Assembly: GCA_002440765.1 (NCBI GenBank)
Contig: DJVC01000082.1
Coordinates: forward strand, 1,283 to 13,832
Direction of reading: 5' to 3'
Length of the DNA stretch: 12,550 nucleotides
From: a bacterium UBP3_UBA6266
GTDB taxonomy: Bacteria > Auribacterota > UBA6266
Position numbers and translations under genes: made by a program. Below are positions 1 through 7,573 of this stretch, piece by piece. Under the pieces are notes generated by a model. That model was not told where the DNA came from, made no database searches, and was given only the letters and a program-made list of their open reading frames with translations. Within the stretch, counting starts at the first letter, position 1, and each line of letters opens with the position of its first letter.

Positions 1-2
1 GA

Positions 3-368
3 TATAAAGACGCTTCTTTTCCTGAAGTAAGGGTTTTGGGTTTAAAAAGGGATGAAGAATCCATCCTCTGGGTTCAGAATAAAGCTAATAATGCCTCATC
101 TTCCTATAATTCCGTTGAACCCGAAGAAATAAAAAATACCGTGTTTAATCTAAAGGGGATGGAAGACGGATTTTACCGTATAGAATGGTGGGATACTTAT
201 AAGGGCGGATGGTTCAGGAAAGGTAAAGTTAAATCGCGAAATGGACTGATGAAAATAGAGGTGCCCGATTTCAGCGCGGATTTAGCCTGCCGTGTATTCA
301 AGAGAGAATGGAGCGGGACAAAAAGAAGAAGCAATAAAGGGTGGATACTCAAATCCGATGATCAATGA
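3..368 (+). CDS. C-terminal fragment of a probable glycoside hydrolase
   Basis: The reading frame is open from base 3, with no stop before the window edge, so this is the tail of a longer protein and not a gene starting at the TTG at 36. About 121 residues are visible. The pattern of a short strand with VLGLKR, then ILWVQNK, then DGFYRIEWWDTYKGGW, then a final strand ending in a DLACRVFK-like segment resembles the C-terminal beta-sandwich of cellulase- or mannanase-like (GH5-type) enzymes. In those enzymes this part packs beside the catalytic barrel and holds no catalytic residues. The last ~20 residues are basic and look like an extension beyond the domain. The stop overlaps the likely start of the recombinase gene by 11 bases. 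A role in polysaccharide breakdown is inferred from the fold pattern and from the glycosidase two genes downstream; substrate and family cannot be named from this fragment. Confidence 0.55.
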   Translation, partial: YKDASFPEVRVLGLKRDEESILWVQNKANNASSSYNSVEPEEIKNTVFNLKGMEDGFYRIEWWDTYKGGWFRKGKVKSRNGLMKIEVPDFSADLACRVFKREWSGTKRRSNKGWILKSDDQ

Positions 369-1260
369 AATCGCCCAGTTTCTTAATTATTTGAGAGTTG
401 AGAAAGACGCGTCTTCTCATACTATAAGAAATTACAGGAATGACCTTATTCAATTTATGGAATTTATCTCAGATAAAAATTATTCCGTTCTGGACAGACT
501 TAACGAGATAGACCATATAACGATAAGGAATTTCCTGGCGAATATTAAAGACAAAAATTATTCCAGGGCAACGATTGTCAGGAAAATAGCAGCTTTAAGG
601 TCTTTTTTCCGGTATATGCTCAGGGAAGGTTTCATAAAAGCGAATCCCGCCGTGGGTATGATTATGCCTAAAAAAGAAAGAAAACTGCCCAATTTCCTGG
701 ATATGAAGGAAATCGGCAAATTACTTGAAGCTCCGGATGTAACTATCCTGGACGGGTTGAGGGACAGGGCTATTCTTGAAATATTGTATAGTTCAGGGAT
801 TAGGGTAAGCGAGCTGGTAGGCCTGAATGCCGGAAGTGTGGATTTGATCGGTGAGGTGCTGAAAGTAAAAGGAAAAGGCAAAAAAGAAAGGCTTGTGCCG
901 ATAGGTTCTGTCGCGGTCAACATACTGAATGAATATACCAATAAGAGGAAGAAAGGTGACTATAAAGGACGGCGAGCTGATTTCAACGCCGTTTTTCTGA
1001 ATAAATACGGGCAAAGGATAACAGATAGGAGCGTAAGAAGGATTGTTAATAAATATATACAGAAGGCTGCGCTTGAACACAAAATATCGCCGCATGTATT
1101 CAGGCATACATTTGCCACTCATATGCTTGATGCCGGGGCGGATTTGCGTTCAGTTCAGGAATTATTAGGTCATTCAAGCCTTTCAACGACACAGATATAC
1201 ACACATGTCACAACGGAAAAGTTAAAGAAAGTCTACGATAAAGCTCATCCGAGGGCATAA
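358..1260 (+). CDS. xerC: Tyrosine recombinase XerC
   Basis: Site-specific tyrosine recombinase, probably one of the XerC/XerD pair that resolves chromosome dimers at dif. The 300-residue length is typical. The N-terminal SAM-like core-binding domain covers about residues 1-90 (VEKDASSHTIRNYRNDL). The catalytic domain covers about 110-295 and has the full active site: Arg149 (SSGIRVSEL), Lys173 (KGKGKKER), His246 and Arg249 (PHVFRHTFATHML), His272 (LLGHSSLSTTQ) and nucleophile Tyr281 (IYTHV). The C-terminus, YDKAHPRA, is a XerC-like ending. The ATG at 358 is chosen because it gives the normal family N-terminus. A GTG at 292 would add 22 unconserved residues inside the upstream gene. An AAAGGGTGG at 336-344 is a possible but distant ribosome site. 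There is no phage or transposon context, so a housekeeping role is more likely than integrase. XerD or a generic Xer paralogue cannot be excluded. Confidence 0.9.
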   Translation: MINEIAQFLNYLRVEKDASSHTIRNYRNDLIQFMEFISDKNYSVLDRLNEIDHITIRNFLANIKDKNYSRATIVRKIAALRSFFRYMLREGFIKANPAVGMIMPKKERKLPNFLDMKEIGKLLEAPDVTILDGLRDRAILEILYSSGIRVSELVGLNAGSVDLIGEVLKVKGKGKKERLVPIGSVAVNILNEYTNKRKKGDYKGRRADFNAVFLNKYGQRITDRSVRRIVNKYIQKAALEHKISPHVFRHTFATHMLDAGADLRSVQELLGHSSLSTTQIYTHVTTEKLKKVYDKAHPRA

Positions 1261-1287
1261 TTTATTAATTTACAGCCGGGAGGGTTA

Positions 1288-4200
1288 ATGAAGGATATAT
1301 CCGGAAAAAGTCTCAAAGCGGTTTTGTTTTATTTGGCGGTAATTTTTTCATGTGAATGTTTTTCCGCAGATTTGGATTCCGTTATCGACAGGGATAACTG
1401 GAAAGCCTTTGCGTCGTCCCAGGAGAATGATTTTAGGGCGTCCTGTGCGATTGACGGGGATCTGGCTACAAGATGGAGTAGCCGGTTTAGTGACGGAGAA
1501 TGGCTTGAAATAGATTTAGGCGGGATTAAAACAATCGGCAAAATCACGATTTATTGGGAAGATGCGTATCCGTTGGATTACAAAATAGTTTTTTCTGCCG
1601 ATGGGCAGGAATGGAAAGATATCGTTTCGAAAAACGGTTCGGCGGGGGGCAAGGAAATTATCAGGTTTGAACCCGTTGAAGCGAGATTTGTAAAAATAAT
1701 GTGTCTGAAAAGAGCCACCAAATGGGGCAATTCACTGTTTGAGATTATGTTCAACGAGCCGGACCCTGTAAGAATCCGTGCTTCGGCTTCTTCGGGTGAC
1801 GGAGCATACGATCCGCAACAAGCGGTTGACGGAGATTTTAAGACAAGGTGGAGCAGCGACTTTACCGATAATGAATGGTGGGTCGGAGAATTTGAAGAGG
1901 AAATCATGCTCACCGGCGCAAAAATCATATGGGAAACAGCCTTTGGCGAAAAGTACAGCTTGCAGATTTCATCAGACGGCGAAAACTGGGAAAAAGTTTA
2001 TGAAACACCGGACGGGGATGGCAAAACGGATATAATTTTCTTCAAGCCGGTGAAAGCAAAATTCTTCAAAATGGAAGGTTATCAGAGAGGGACAGGATGG
2101 GGGTATTCTATTTTTGAAATTGAATTTTTCCGCGGGCAGGATGCGTTAAAATTTATTGCTGAAAGTTCGGGCAGTAAATATAAACCTGAGTTTGCCGCGG
2201 ATGGGGATAAGGACACGTATTGGAAATCGATGGGCAAAGATGATGAATGTCTGACTGTAAAATTGCCGCGGACATTTAATCTGGGCGGTGTGGAAATACT
2301 TTGGGGGAAACATTACGCCCGGTCGTATGCCGTTGAAGTCTCTATGGACGGCGGAGAATGGAAAAGGGTTTTTCTTGAAGAAAAAGGGAATGGAGACAGG
2401 GATTGGGTTTTTTTTAATGCCCGGAATGCGAATTTCATAAGATTCTGTCTTTTGGAACCCGGAAAATCAGGAGCCTGCGAAATTGCGGAATTCGAGCTTA
2501 AAAGCGGGGAAGAACAGGCTACTCCGGTTAAAAATTATCAGGCATTGGCTAAAGACCTGAGAGAAGGTTTTTTCCCTATGTGGTTAAGAAGAAAACAGGA
2601 GTTCTGGACTGTTTCCGGCGTTGTTGATGATGAACATGAATCTCTTATCGGGGAAACGGGTACATTTGAACCGAGCATTAACAGTTTCAGCATAATGCCT
2701 TTTCTGTGTAACGACGGCAAAGTTTACACCTGGTCTGATGTGAGGTTGTATCAGTATCTGAAAGATTTATATCTGCCGATGCCTTCGGTGATATGGGAAG
2801 GGGAAAAGTGGAATATCGAAATATCGGTGCTTTCAGCGGGGGATGTTTCACGTTCTTACGCGGCGGTTAAATATACGGTTAGAAACAATTCGGCCGCGGA
2901 TTTATCGCCGAAGTTAATATTGGGTATCAGGCCCGTGCAGTTGAATCCCGTCTGGCAGCACGGCGGATTTTCTCCGATAAATTCGGCGGATTTTATTGAG
3001 AAAGACGGCATGGTGTCTTTAATCATCAACGGAAGGACTGCGCTGGTACCGTTGGTAAAACCGGATAAATTCGGAGCGGCGCCGCTTGCGGAAGGGGATA
3101 TATCGGAATATATCGATGATGTTAATGTCCCGCCGGCTAAAAAAGCTGTTGATCCCGAGGGAAAAGTAAGCGCGGGTTTGTTGTTTGATATAAAACTTAA
3201 AGCCGGAGAATCGAAAGATGTTATTTTGTTGTTTCCGTTGCATACCGGTTCGCGTTTTCAGGATTGGATCGAAACCGCCGATAAGAGCAGTTATTTTAAC
3301 AGTGAATGGCAGGCCCGAAGCAAATACTGGCACACTATTCTGGATAAATATGATATCGGGATTCCGGAACAGAGGTTTATTGACGTAATGAAAAGCAATG
3401 TAGCTTATATACTTATAAATAAAGACGGTTCTTTTATCAAACCCGGTCCAAGAAACTATGATCATTCATGGGTGAGAGACGGGACTATGACATGTGTTGC
3501 GCTGCTGAGAGCGGGGTTGACGGGTGAAGTTAAAAAATATATCGATGCGGTTACTCCGATGATAGGTGATTCCGGATGGGTCCCCTGGATTTTCTTTAAC
3601 GGGAAAAATCCTGTCGGCTTTAATACTGATAAGACCGGAGAGGGGCATGAATATGACAGCCAGGGGGAATATGTTTTCCTGGTCAGGCAGTATTATGATT
3701 ACAGCAAAGACACGATGTATCTTGAAAGATTATACCCCGCGGTTATCAGGGCTTTGAGATTTGCCGCTTCGCTCCGGACGGAGAATAAGATTGAATCTTT
3801 GAAAGACACACCTTTCTATGGGATATTGCCGAAATCAAACAGCCATGAGGGATATTTTCCGGCGGTTCACAGTTATTGGGACGATTTCTGGTATTTGAGA
3901 GGGCTGAAAGACGGTATTCATCTGGCGCGGGTGCTTGACAGGAGTTCGGATTTCAAATGGTTGACTGATGAGGAGCAGGATTTCCGCCGGTGCCTGTACT
4001 TATCAATTGACCGGGTAATGCAGCGTGACGGCATTAAATATATTCCCGGCTGTGTTGAAAAGGGGGACTTTGACGCTACCTCGACAGCCATAGCCGTTAT
4101 GGCATGCGGTGAAGAGGATTTATTGCCGAAGGAACCGTTGCGATATACTTTCGATAAATATTATGAGGATTTCAGTAAAAGGCTGTTACCGGGAGGAGCG

Positions 4201-4734
4201 GCTACTTTTACCCCGTACGAAGTAAGATCCGCGGATGCCTTTCTGAGAATGAATGATAGAGAAAAAGCGGTCAATATGCTAAAATATTTCATTACGGATT
4301 CCGTCAGGCCTTTTGCGTGGAACCATTTTGCTGAAGTAGTGCACGCAGACCCCAGAGCGCCTTCATATATCGGAGATATGCCGCATACATGGGTAGGCTC
4401 CGGTTACATAAGTACCGTCAGAACAATGCTGGTGTATGAAAAAGGAGAAATGCTGGTTACAGGGTCCGGGATTCTGCCGGAATGGTTTGATAAAGGGATA
4501 AAAGTTTCAAATCTCTCGACCATGTACGGGAAAATAAGTTATTCTGCGGAAAAGAGACAGAATAAGATAGTGTTTGAATTCAGCGGGGATGCCAGGCCTC
4601 CAAAAGGATTTTTGATTCTGCTTCCCGCCGGATTCAGGGCGGTCAAAGCGGCCGTAAACGGGAAACCTGTCGAAATATCAGATAACAGCATACAATTCGG
4701 CTCTGTTCCGGCAAAGATTGAGGTAACCCTTTGA
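1288..4734 (+). CDS. Exported protein with three discoidin domains and a six-hairpin glycosidase-like region
   Basis: A 1148-residue secreted protein. Residues 1-27 look like a signal peptide (basic start, hydrophobic core, possible cleavage after FSA). Three tandem F5/8 type C modules follow at about 30-155, 159-281 and 284-405; such modules usually bind carbohydrate. Residues about 415-680 look like a beta-sandwich. Residues about 688-1050 look like an alpha/alpha-barrel: HSWVRDG (Asp731), then GHEYDSQGEY (Glu788, Asp790), then HSYWDDFWYLRG, then GDMPHTWVGSG. This resembles glucoamylase/debranching-type (GH15-like) folds. The final ~95 residues look like another beta domain. The acidic residues are candidates for catalysis, but I cannot assign a numbered GH family or a substrate. 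The start has GGGAGGG at 1278-1284. The gene lies 27 bases after xerC and is translationally coupled to the HAD gene. Inferred role: attachment to and trimming of an external polysaccharide. Confidence 0.8.
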   Translation: MKDISGKSLKAVLFYLAVIFSCECFSADLDSVIDRDNWKAFASSQENDFRASCAIDGDLATRWSSRFSDGEWLEIDLGGIKTIGKITIYWEDAYPLDYKIVFSADGQEWKDIVSKNGSAGGKEIIRFEPVEARFVKIMCLKRATKWGNSLFEIMFNEPDPVRIRASASSGDGAYDPQQAVDGDFKTRWSSDFTDNEWWVGEFEEEIMLTGAKIIWETAFGEKYSLQISSDGENWEKVYETPDGDGKTDIIFFKPVKAKFFKMEGYQRGTGWGYSIFEIEFFRGQDALKFIAESSGSKYKPEFAADGDKDTYWKSMGKDDECLTVKLPRTFNLGGVEILWGKHYARSYAVEVSMDGGEWKRVFLEEKGNGDRDWVFFNARNANFIRFCLLEPGKSGACEIAEFELKSGEEQATPVKNYQALAKDLREGFFPMWLRRKQEFWTVSGVVDDEHESLIGETGTFEPSINSFSIMPFLCNDGKVYTWSDVRLYQYLKDLYLPMPSVIWEGEKWNIEISVLSAGDVSRSYAAVKYTVRNNSAADLSPKLILGIRPVQLNPVWQHGGFSPINSADFIEKDGMVSLIINGRTALVPLVKPDKFGAAPLAEGDISEYIDDVNVPPAKKAVDPEGKVSAGLLFDIKLKAGESKDVILLFPLHTGSRFQDWIETADKSSYFNSEWQARSKYWHTILDKYDIGIPEQRFIDVMKSNVAYILINKDGSFIKPGPRNYDHSWVRDGTMTCVALLRAGLTGEVKKYIDAVTPMIGDSGWVPWIFFNGKNPVGFNTDKTGEGHEYDSQGEYVFLVRQYYDYSKDTMYLERLYPAVIRALRFAASLRTENKIESLKDTPFYGILPKSNSHEGYFPAVHSYWDDFWYLRGLKDGIHLARVLDRSSDFKWLTDEEQDFRRCLYLSIDRVMQRDGIKYIPGCVEKGDFDATSTAIAVMACGEEDLLPKEPLRYTFDKYYEDFSKRLLPGGAATFTPYEVRSADAFLRMNDREKAVNMLKYFITDSVRPFAWNHFAEVVHADPRAPSYIGDMPHTWVGSGYISTVRTMLVYEKGEMLVTGSGILPEWFDKGIKVSNLSTMYGKISYSAEKRQNKIVFEFSGDARPPKGFLILLPAGFRAVKAAVNGKPVEISDNSIQFGSVPAKIEVTL
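1375..2502 (+). repeat. Three tandem discoidin-module coding repeats
   Basis: The encoded modules carry aligned anchors at residues 54 (AIDGDLATRWSS), 179 (AVDGDFKTRWSS) and 303 (AADGDKDTYWKS), a period of 124-125 residues. Modules 1 and 2 also share a WE-x-A strand near their middle, a DG-x-x-W turn, an F-x-PV-x-A-[RK]-F segment and a WG-x-S-[LI]-FEI-x-F ending. Module 3 keeps the layout but has lost the TRWSS core and the WG-S-FEI ending, so it is the diverged copy. The similarity is at protein level; no long identical DNA stretches were seen, so the duplication is old. Confidence 0.8.
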
Positions 4735-5651
4735 AAATCGGCTTAGGAATTTTTGATATAGACGGTGTTCTGGTTGATGTGAGAGAATCGTACAGGAAAG
4801 CCATAGTCCGGACAACCCTTGCTTATTTGACGGAATATTTAAAGTTGGATTTCCGCACACCTTTTACCGTTAACGACGCGGTTGTAAGCTCTTTTAAGGA
4901 GTGCGGGGGATTTAATAACGATTGGGACCTTACGGCCTCAATTATCAGTTATGTCGTTTCAGTAAGCAGGAATGACATTAAATCAGGACTGGATGAGTTT
5001 CTGAAGTCCGTTAAAATGAACGGCGGCGGATTTTCAGCGGTTGAAAAAGTGCTGGGAGGGTTGCCTCCGGGAGTAAAGTATTCGGGCGATGTGTGCAGCG
5101 GCAATGTTATAAAAAGGATTTTTCAGGAGTATTATTTCGGCGCGGAGAGATTCAGGCAGCGTTTTGGACTTGAACCTGAATTTAACAGGCAGGAAGGATT
5201 TTTTATAAAAGAGAGATTGCTGTTTACATCTGCCCTCCTGGATCAGCTGCGGAAGGTTCTTGTCCTCTCTGTTGCAACCGGCAGGGACGCGTATGAGTGC
5301 GGTATGGTTATGGAAAGGTTCTCGATAGGCAAATATTTTGCTGTGGTGATAAACAACGACGATATAAGAAAAGATGAGGAAAGACTCGGTAGGCAGGGGC
5401 TGTCCAAGCCTAATCCCCATATTATTGAGAAAGTTATCGGCAAAAGCTGCTATCCGGGCAAAATTTATTATTTTGGCGATACTGCGGATGATATGATATC
5501 AGCGGTTAATTGCAGGAAATATGAAGTTATCCCTGTGGGTTGTGTCTATGCCCTGAACCAACCCGAAAAAACGGCTGAAAAACTTATTTCGGCGGGGGCC
5601 AGATATATTATGCACGCGCCGGATCAGATATTTGAGGTTATCGATGCATAA
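4731..5651 (+). CDS. HAD-superfamily hydrolase (subfamily IA, probable phosphatase)
   Basis: A 306-residue cytoplasmic protein with all four HAD motifs. Motif I is FDIDGVLVDVRESY, with nucleophile Asp9 and acid/base Asp11. Motif II is ATGR (Thr183). Motif III is the Lys226 of SKPNPH. Motif IV is GDTADDM (Asp250, Asp253, Asp254). The long insert between motifs I and II forms a helical cap and contains GGFNNDWDL, which I associate with the uncharacterised HAD-IA group modelled as TIGR01548, proteins often annotated beside histidinol-phosphate aminotransferase genes. At 306 residues it is longer than most members of that group. The start is TTG at 4731, overlapping the upstream stop by four bases, with GAGG at 4720-4723 seven bases before it. 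No better start exists and motif I begins at residue 8. Coupling to the glycosidase suggests a sugar phosphate substrate, but this is inference only. Confidence 0.8.
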   Translation: MKIGLGIFDIDGVLVDVRESYRKAIVRTTLAYLTEYLKLDFRTPFTVNDAVVSSFKECGGFNNDWDLTASIISYVVSVSRNDIKSGLDEFLKSVKMNGGGFSAVEKVLGGLPPGVKYSGDVCSGNVIKRIFQEYYFGAERFRQRFGLEPEFNRQEGFFIKERLLFTSALLDQLRKVLVLSVATGRDAYECGMVMERFSIGKYFAVVINNDDIRKDEERLGRQGLSKPNPHIIEKVIGKSCYPGKIYYFGDTADDMISAVNCRKYEVIPVGCVYALNQPEKTAEKLISAGARYIMHAPDQIFEVIDA

Positions 5652-5664
5652 AAATAATTTTTTG

Positions 5665-5694
5665 TTGATAATCGCGGCATGATAAAAATATAAT
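5665..5694 (+). promoter_or_regulatory. Probable sigma70-type promoter of the uxs operon
   Basis: TTGATA at 5665-5670 (five of six consensus -35 bases) and a perfect TATAAT at 5689-5694 are separated by 18 bases. They lie in the only gap of about 100 bases between the two main gene blocks. Transcription would start near 5701 and leave a leader of roughly 57 bases with no obvious hairpin. No terminator was seen between the HAD gene stop and this site, so some readthrough is possible. Confidence 0.65.
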
Positions 5695-5758
5695 GTATGT
5701 TCTTCTGCTTGTATTTTAAATGTTAGAATTTATAGATTGGATTTCCGGAGTTTTTATT

Positions 5759-6700
5759 ATGGTCCGTTCAGTTGTTACTGGAGGAGCCGGTTTTCTCGGT
5801 TCCCACCTTTGTGATTATCTTATAAAAGAGAATCATGAAGTGATTTGTATAGATAATTTTATTACGGGCTCCAAGAATAATATAGAACATCTTGGAGAAG
5901 AGAAGAATTTTAAGTTAATAGAACAGGATGTCACACAGGAGATTTCGATAAAAGGCAAAATAGATTTTGTCTTTCATTTCGCATCCCCCGCTTCTCCGAT
6001 TGATTATGTGGAGTTTCCTATCCAGACATTGAAAGTCGGCTCTTTGGGAACTCACAAAACGCTTGGTTTGGCGAAAGATAAAAAAGCGCGTTATGTACTT
6101 GCCTCTACTTCTGAAATTTACGGTGATCCGCTTGTTAACCCCCAGCCCGAAACGTACTGGGGTAATGTCAATCCGATAGGCCCCAGAGGCGTGTATGATG
6201 AAGCGAAGCGTTTTGGCGAGGCGATGGTCATGGCCTATCACAGAACGCATAGTGTCGACACCAAAATTGTCAGGATATTCAATACCTACGGGCCAAGGAT
6301 GAGAATTAACGACGGAAGAGTGGTCCCTGCTTTTATCTGCCAGGCTTTACAGAACAGCCCTCTGACCGTTTTTGGAAGCGGCAGGCAGACAAGAAGTTTT
6401 TGCTATGTTTCGGATTTGATTCACGGTGTATTTCTTCTTGCCAGTTCTACTCTGAACGATCCTGTCAATCTCGGCAATCCCGATGAGATGACAGTTATGG
6501 ATTTTGCCCGTAAGGTTATTGAATTAACCGGGTCGGGAAGCGCTGTTGTCAAAAAAGAATTACCTGTGGATGATCCGAAAGTGCGAAGGCCCGATATTTC
6601 GAAAGCGGCGCGGGAATTGGGTTGGAAACCACTGATAATCCTTGAGGAAGGATTGATGAAAACCATAAAATGGTTTGAAGAAAAGATAAAACAGCATTAG
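5759..6700 (+). CDS. uxs: UDP-glucuronate decarboxylase (UDP-xylose synthase)
   Basis: An NAD-dependent short-chain dehydrogenase-fold enzyme that converts UDP-glucuronate to UDP-xylose and CO2, supplying xylose for surface glycans. It is 313 residues, normal for a bacterial enzyme of this type. The Rossmann motif GGAGFLGSH spans residues 8-16. The family signatures are [36 protein letters not shown] (Thr117, Ser118, Glu119), [24 protein letters not shown] (Tyr146, Lys150) and [15 protein letters not shown]. These separate it from UDP-glucose 4-epimerase and dTDP-glucose dehydratase. The ATG at 5759 is preferred over the in-frame ATG at 5720 because CCGGAG lies at 5745-5750 and the Rossmann fold starts at once. 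It is the first gene of the second operon, 13 bases before the transketolase. The product could be an intermediate for a branched sugar, but decarboxylation is secure. Confidence 0.92.
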   Translation: MVRSVVTGGAGFLGSHLCDYLIKENHEVICIDNFITGSKNNIEHLGEEKNFKLIEQDVTQEISIKGKIDFVFHFASPASPIDYVEFPIQTLKVGSLGTHKTLGLAKDKKARYVLASTSEIYGDPLVNPQPETYWGNVNPIGPRGVYDEAKRFGEAMVMAYHRTHSVDTKIVRIFNTYGPRMRINDGRVVPAFICQALQNSPLTVFGSGRQTRSFCYVSDLIHGVFLLASSTLNDPVNLGNPDEMTVMDFARKVIELTGSGSAVVKKELPVDDPKVRRPDISKAARELGWKPLIILEEGLMKTIKWFEEKIKQH

Positions 6701-6713
6701 AAAGGCTTGTAAC

Positions 6714-7556
6714 GTGAAATTCGATGAAAGTTTTTTAAAGCGGAAAACGGCGGAACTCAGGCTCAGTATTGTGGAAATGATAACAAAAGCGGGCTCAGGT
6801 CATCCGGGCGGTTCATTGTCCGCGGTAGACTTGCTTGCTGTATTATATTACTGTGTGATGAATATAAGACCTGAAAATCCCAAGTGGGAGAACAGAGACA
6901 GATTTATATTGTCCAAGGGGCACGCCGCTCCCGCCATATACAGTATCTTAAGTGATATCGGGTTTTTCCCTAAAAAGGAACTATCCACGCTGCGCCGGAT
7001 CGGATCCATTCTACAGGGGCATCCTGATATGCGGAGAGTCCCCGGGATAGATATATCAACAGGGTCATTGGGACAGGGTTTATCAGTAGCTGTCGGAATG
7101 GCTATTGCCGGTAAATTGGACAAAAAGAATTATGGGGTTTATGCTCTTTTAGGAGACGGAGAATTACAGGAAGGGCAGGTTTGGGAAGCGGCCATGGCAG
7201 CGTCCCATTATAAGTTGGACAATTTGATGATTGCGGTTGATAATAACGGACTTCAGATTGACGGCAGGCTGGAAGAAGTGATGAGTCCTTACCCGATAGA
7301 AGATAAATTCCGGGCTTTCGGGTGGAAAACAAGGCCCATCGACGGACATAATTTCAGTGAGATTTTTGACGCTTGGGAATGGGCTCGGTCCTCAAACGAC
7401 GGCAAACCTTCAGCTATAATTGCGAAAACGGTAAAAGGAAAAGGTGTTTATTTTATGGAGAATGTTGTTGATTTTCACGGAAAGGCACCCACAAAAGAAG
7501 AAGGCAAGGACGCTTCGGTTAAACTTAAAGAAGCGTTAGATAAAATGAACCCATAA
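6714..7556 (+). CDS. Transketolase, N-terminal subunit
   Basis: The thiamine diphosphate-binding half of a two-chain transketolase, which moves two-carbon ketol units between sugar phosphates in the non-oxidative pentose phosphate pathway. The 280 residues contain SGHPGGSLSAVD (His30), LSKGHAAPA, GSLGQGLSVAVG and the diphosphate/Mg2+ motif GDGELQEGQVWEA (from Gly147) ending in NN at 177-178. A one-chain transketolase has about 660 residues; here the pyrimidine-binding half is the next gene, so this is a natural split and not a truncation. The start is GTG at 6714, with AAAGG at 6701-6705 eight bases before it, and no in-frame ATG gives a complete N-terminus. A 1-deoxyxylulose-5-phosphate synthase is excluded by the split architecture and by the transketolase-specific motifs. 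Confidence 0.92.
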   Translation: MKFDESFLKRKTAELRLSIVEMITKAGSGHPGGSLSAVDLLAVLYYCVMNIRPENPKWENRDRFILSKGHAAPAIYSILSDIGFFPKKELSTLRRIGSILQGHPDMRRVPGIDISTGSLGQGLSVAVGMAIAGKLDKKNYGVYALLGDGELQEGQVWEAAMAASHYKLDNLMIAVDNNGLQIDGRLEEVMSPYPIEDKFRAFGWKTRPIDGHNFSEIFDAWEWARSSNDGKPSAIIAKTVKGKGVYFMENVVDFHGKAPTKEEGKDASVKLKEALDKMNP

Positions 7557-7573
7557 TTGTTCAGGAGTTATCG

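Noticed and set aside
292..357. N-terminal extension of xerC from GTG at 292
   Set aside because: It lies inside the upstream gene and adds 22 residues with no family similarity; the ATG at 358 gives the standard XerC N-terminus.
358..1260. Phage or integron integrase and a linked mobile island
   Set aside because: The ending and motifs are XerC-like, and there are no att repeats, tRNA gene or phage genes around it.
3019..3465. Minus-strand open frame of 148 codons opposite the glycosidase
   Set aside because: It has no domain signature or ribosome site and lies fully within a coherent + strand gene.
5681..5708. Possible dif-like site around the ATAATGTATGTT sequence
   Set aside because: The centre resembles a dif core, but the right arm does not match and the TATAAT is better explained as a promoter -10.
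5720..5758. Earlier ATG for UDP-xylose synthase
   Set aside because: It adds 13 residues before the Rossmann strand, and the clear CCGGAG site fits the ATG at 5759.
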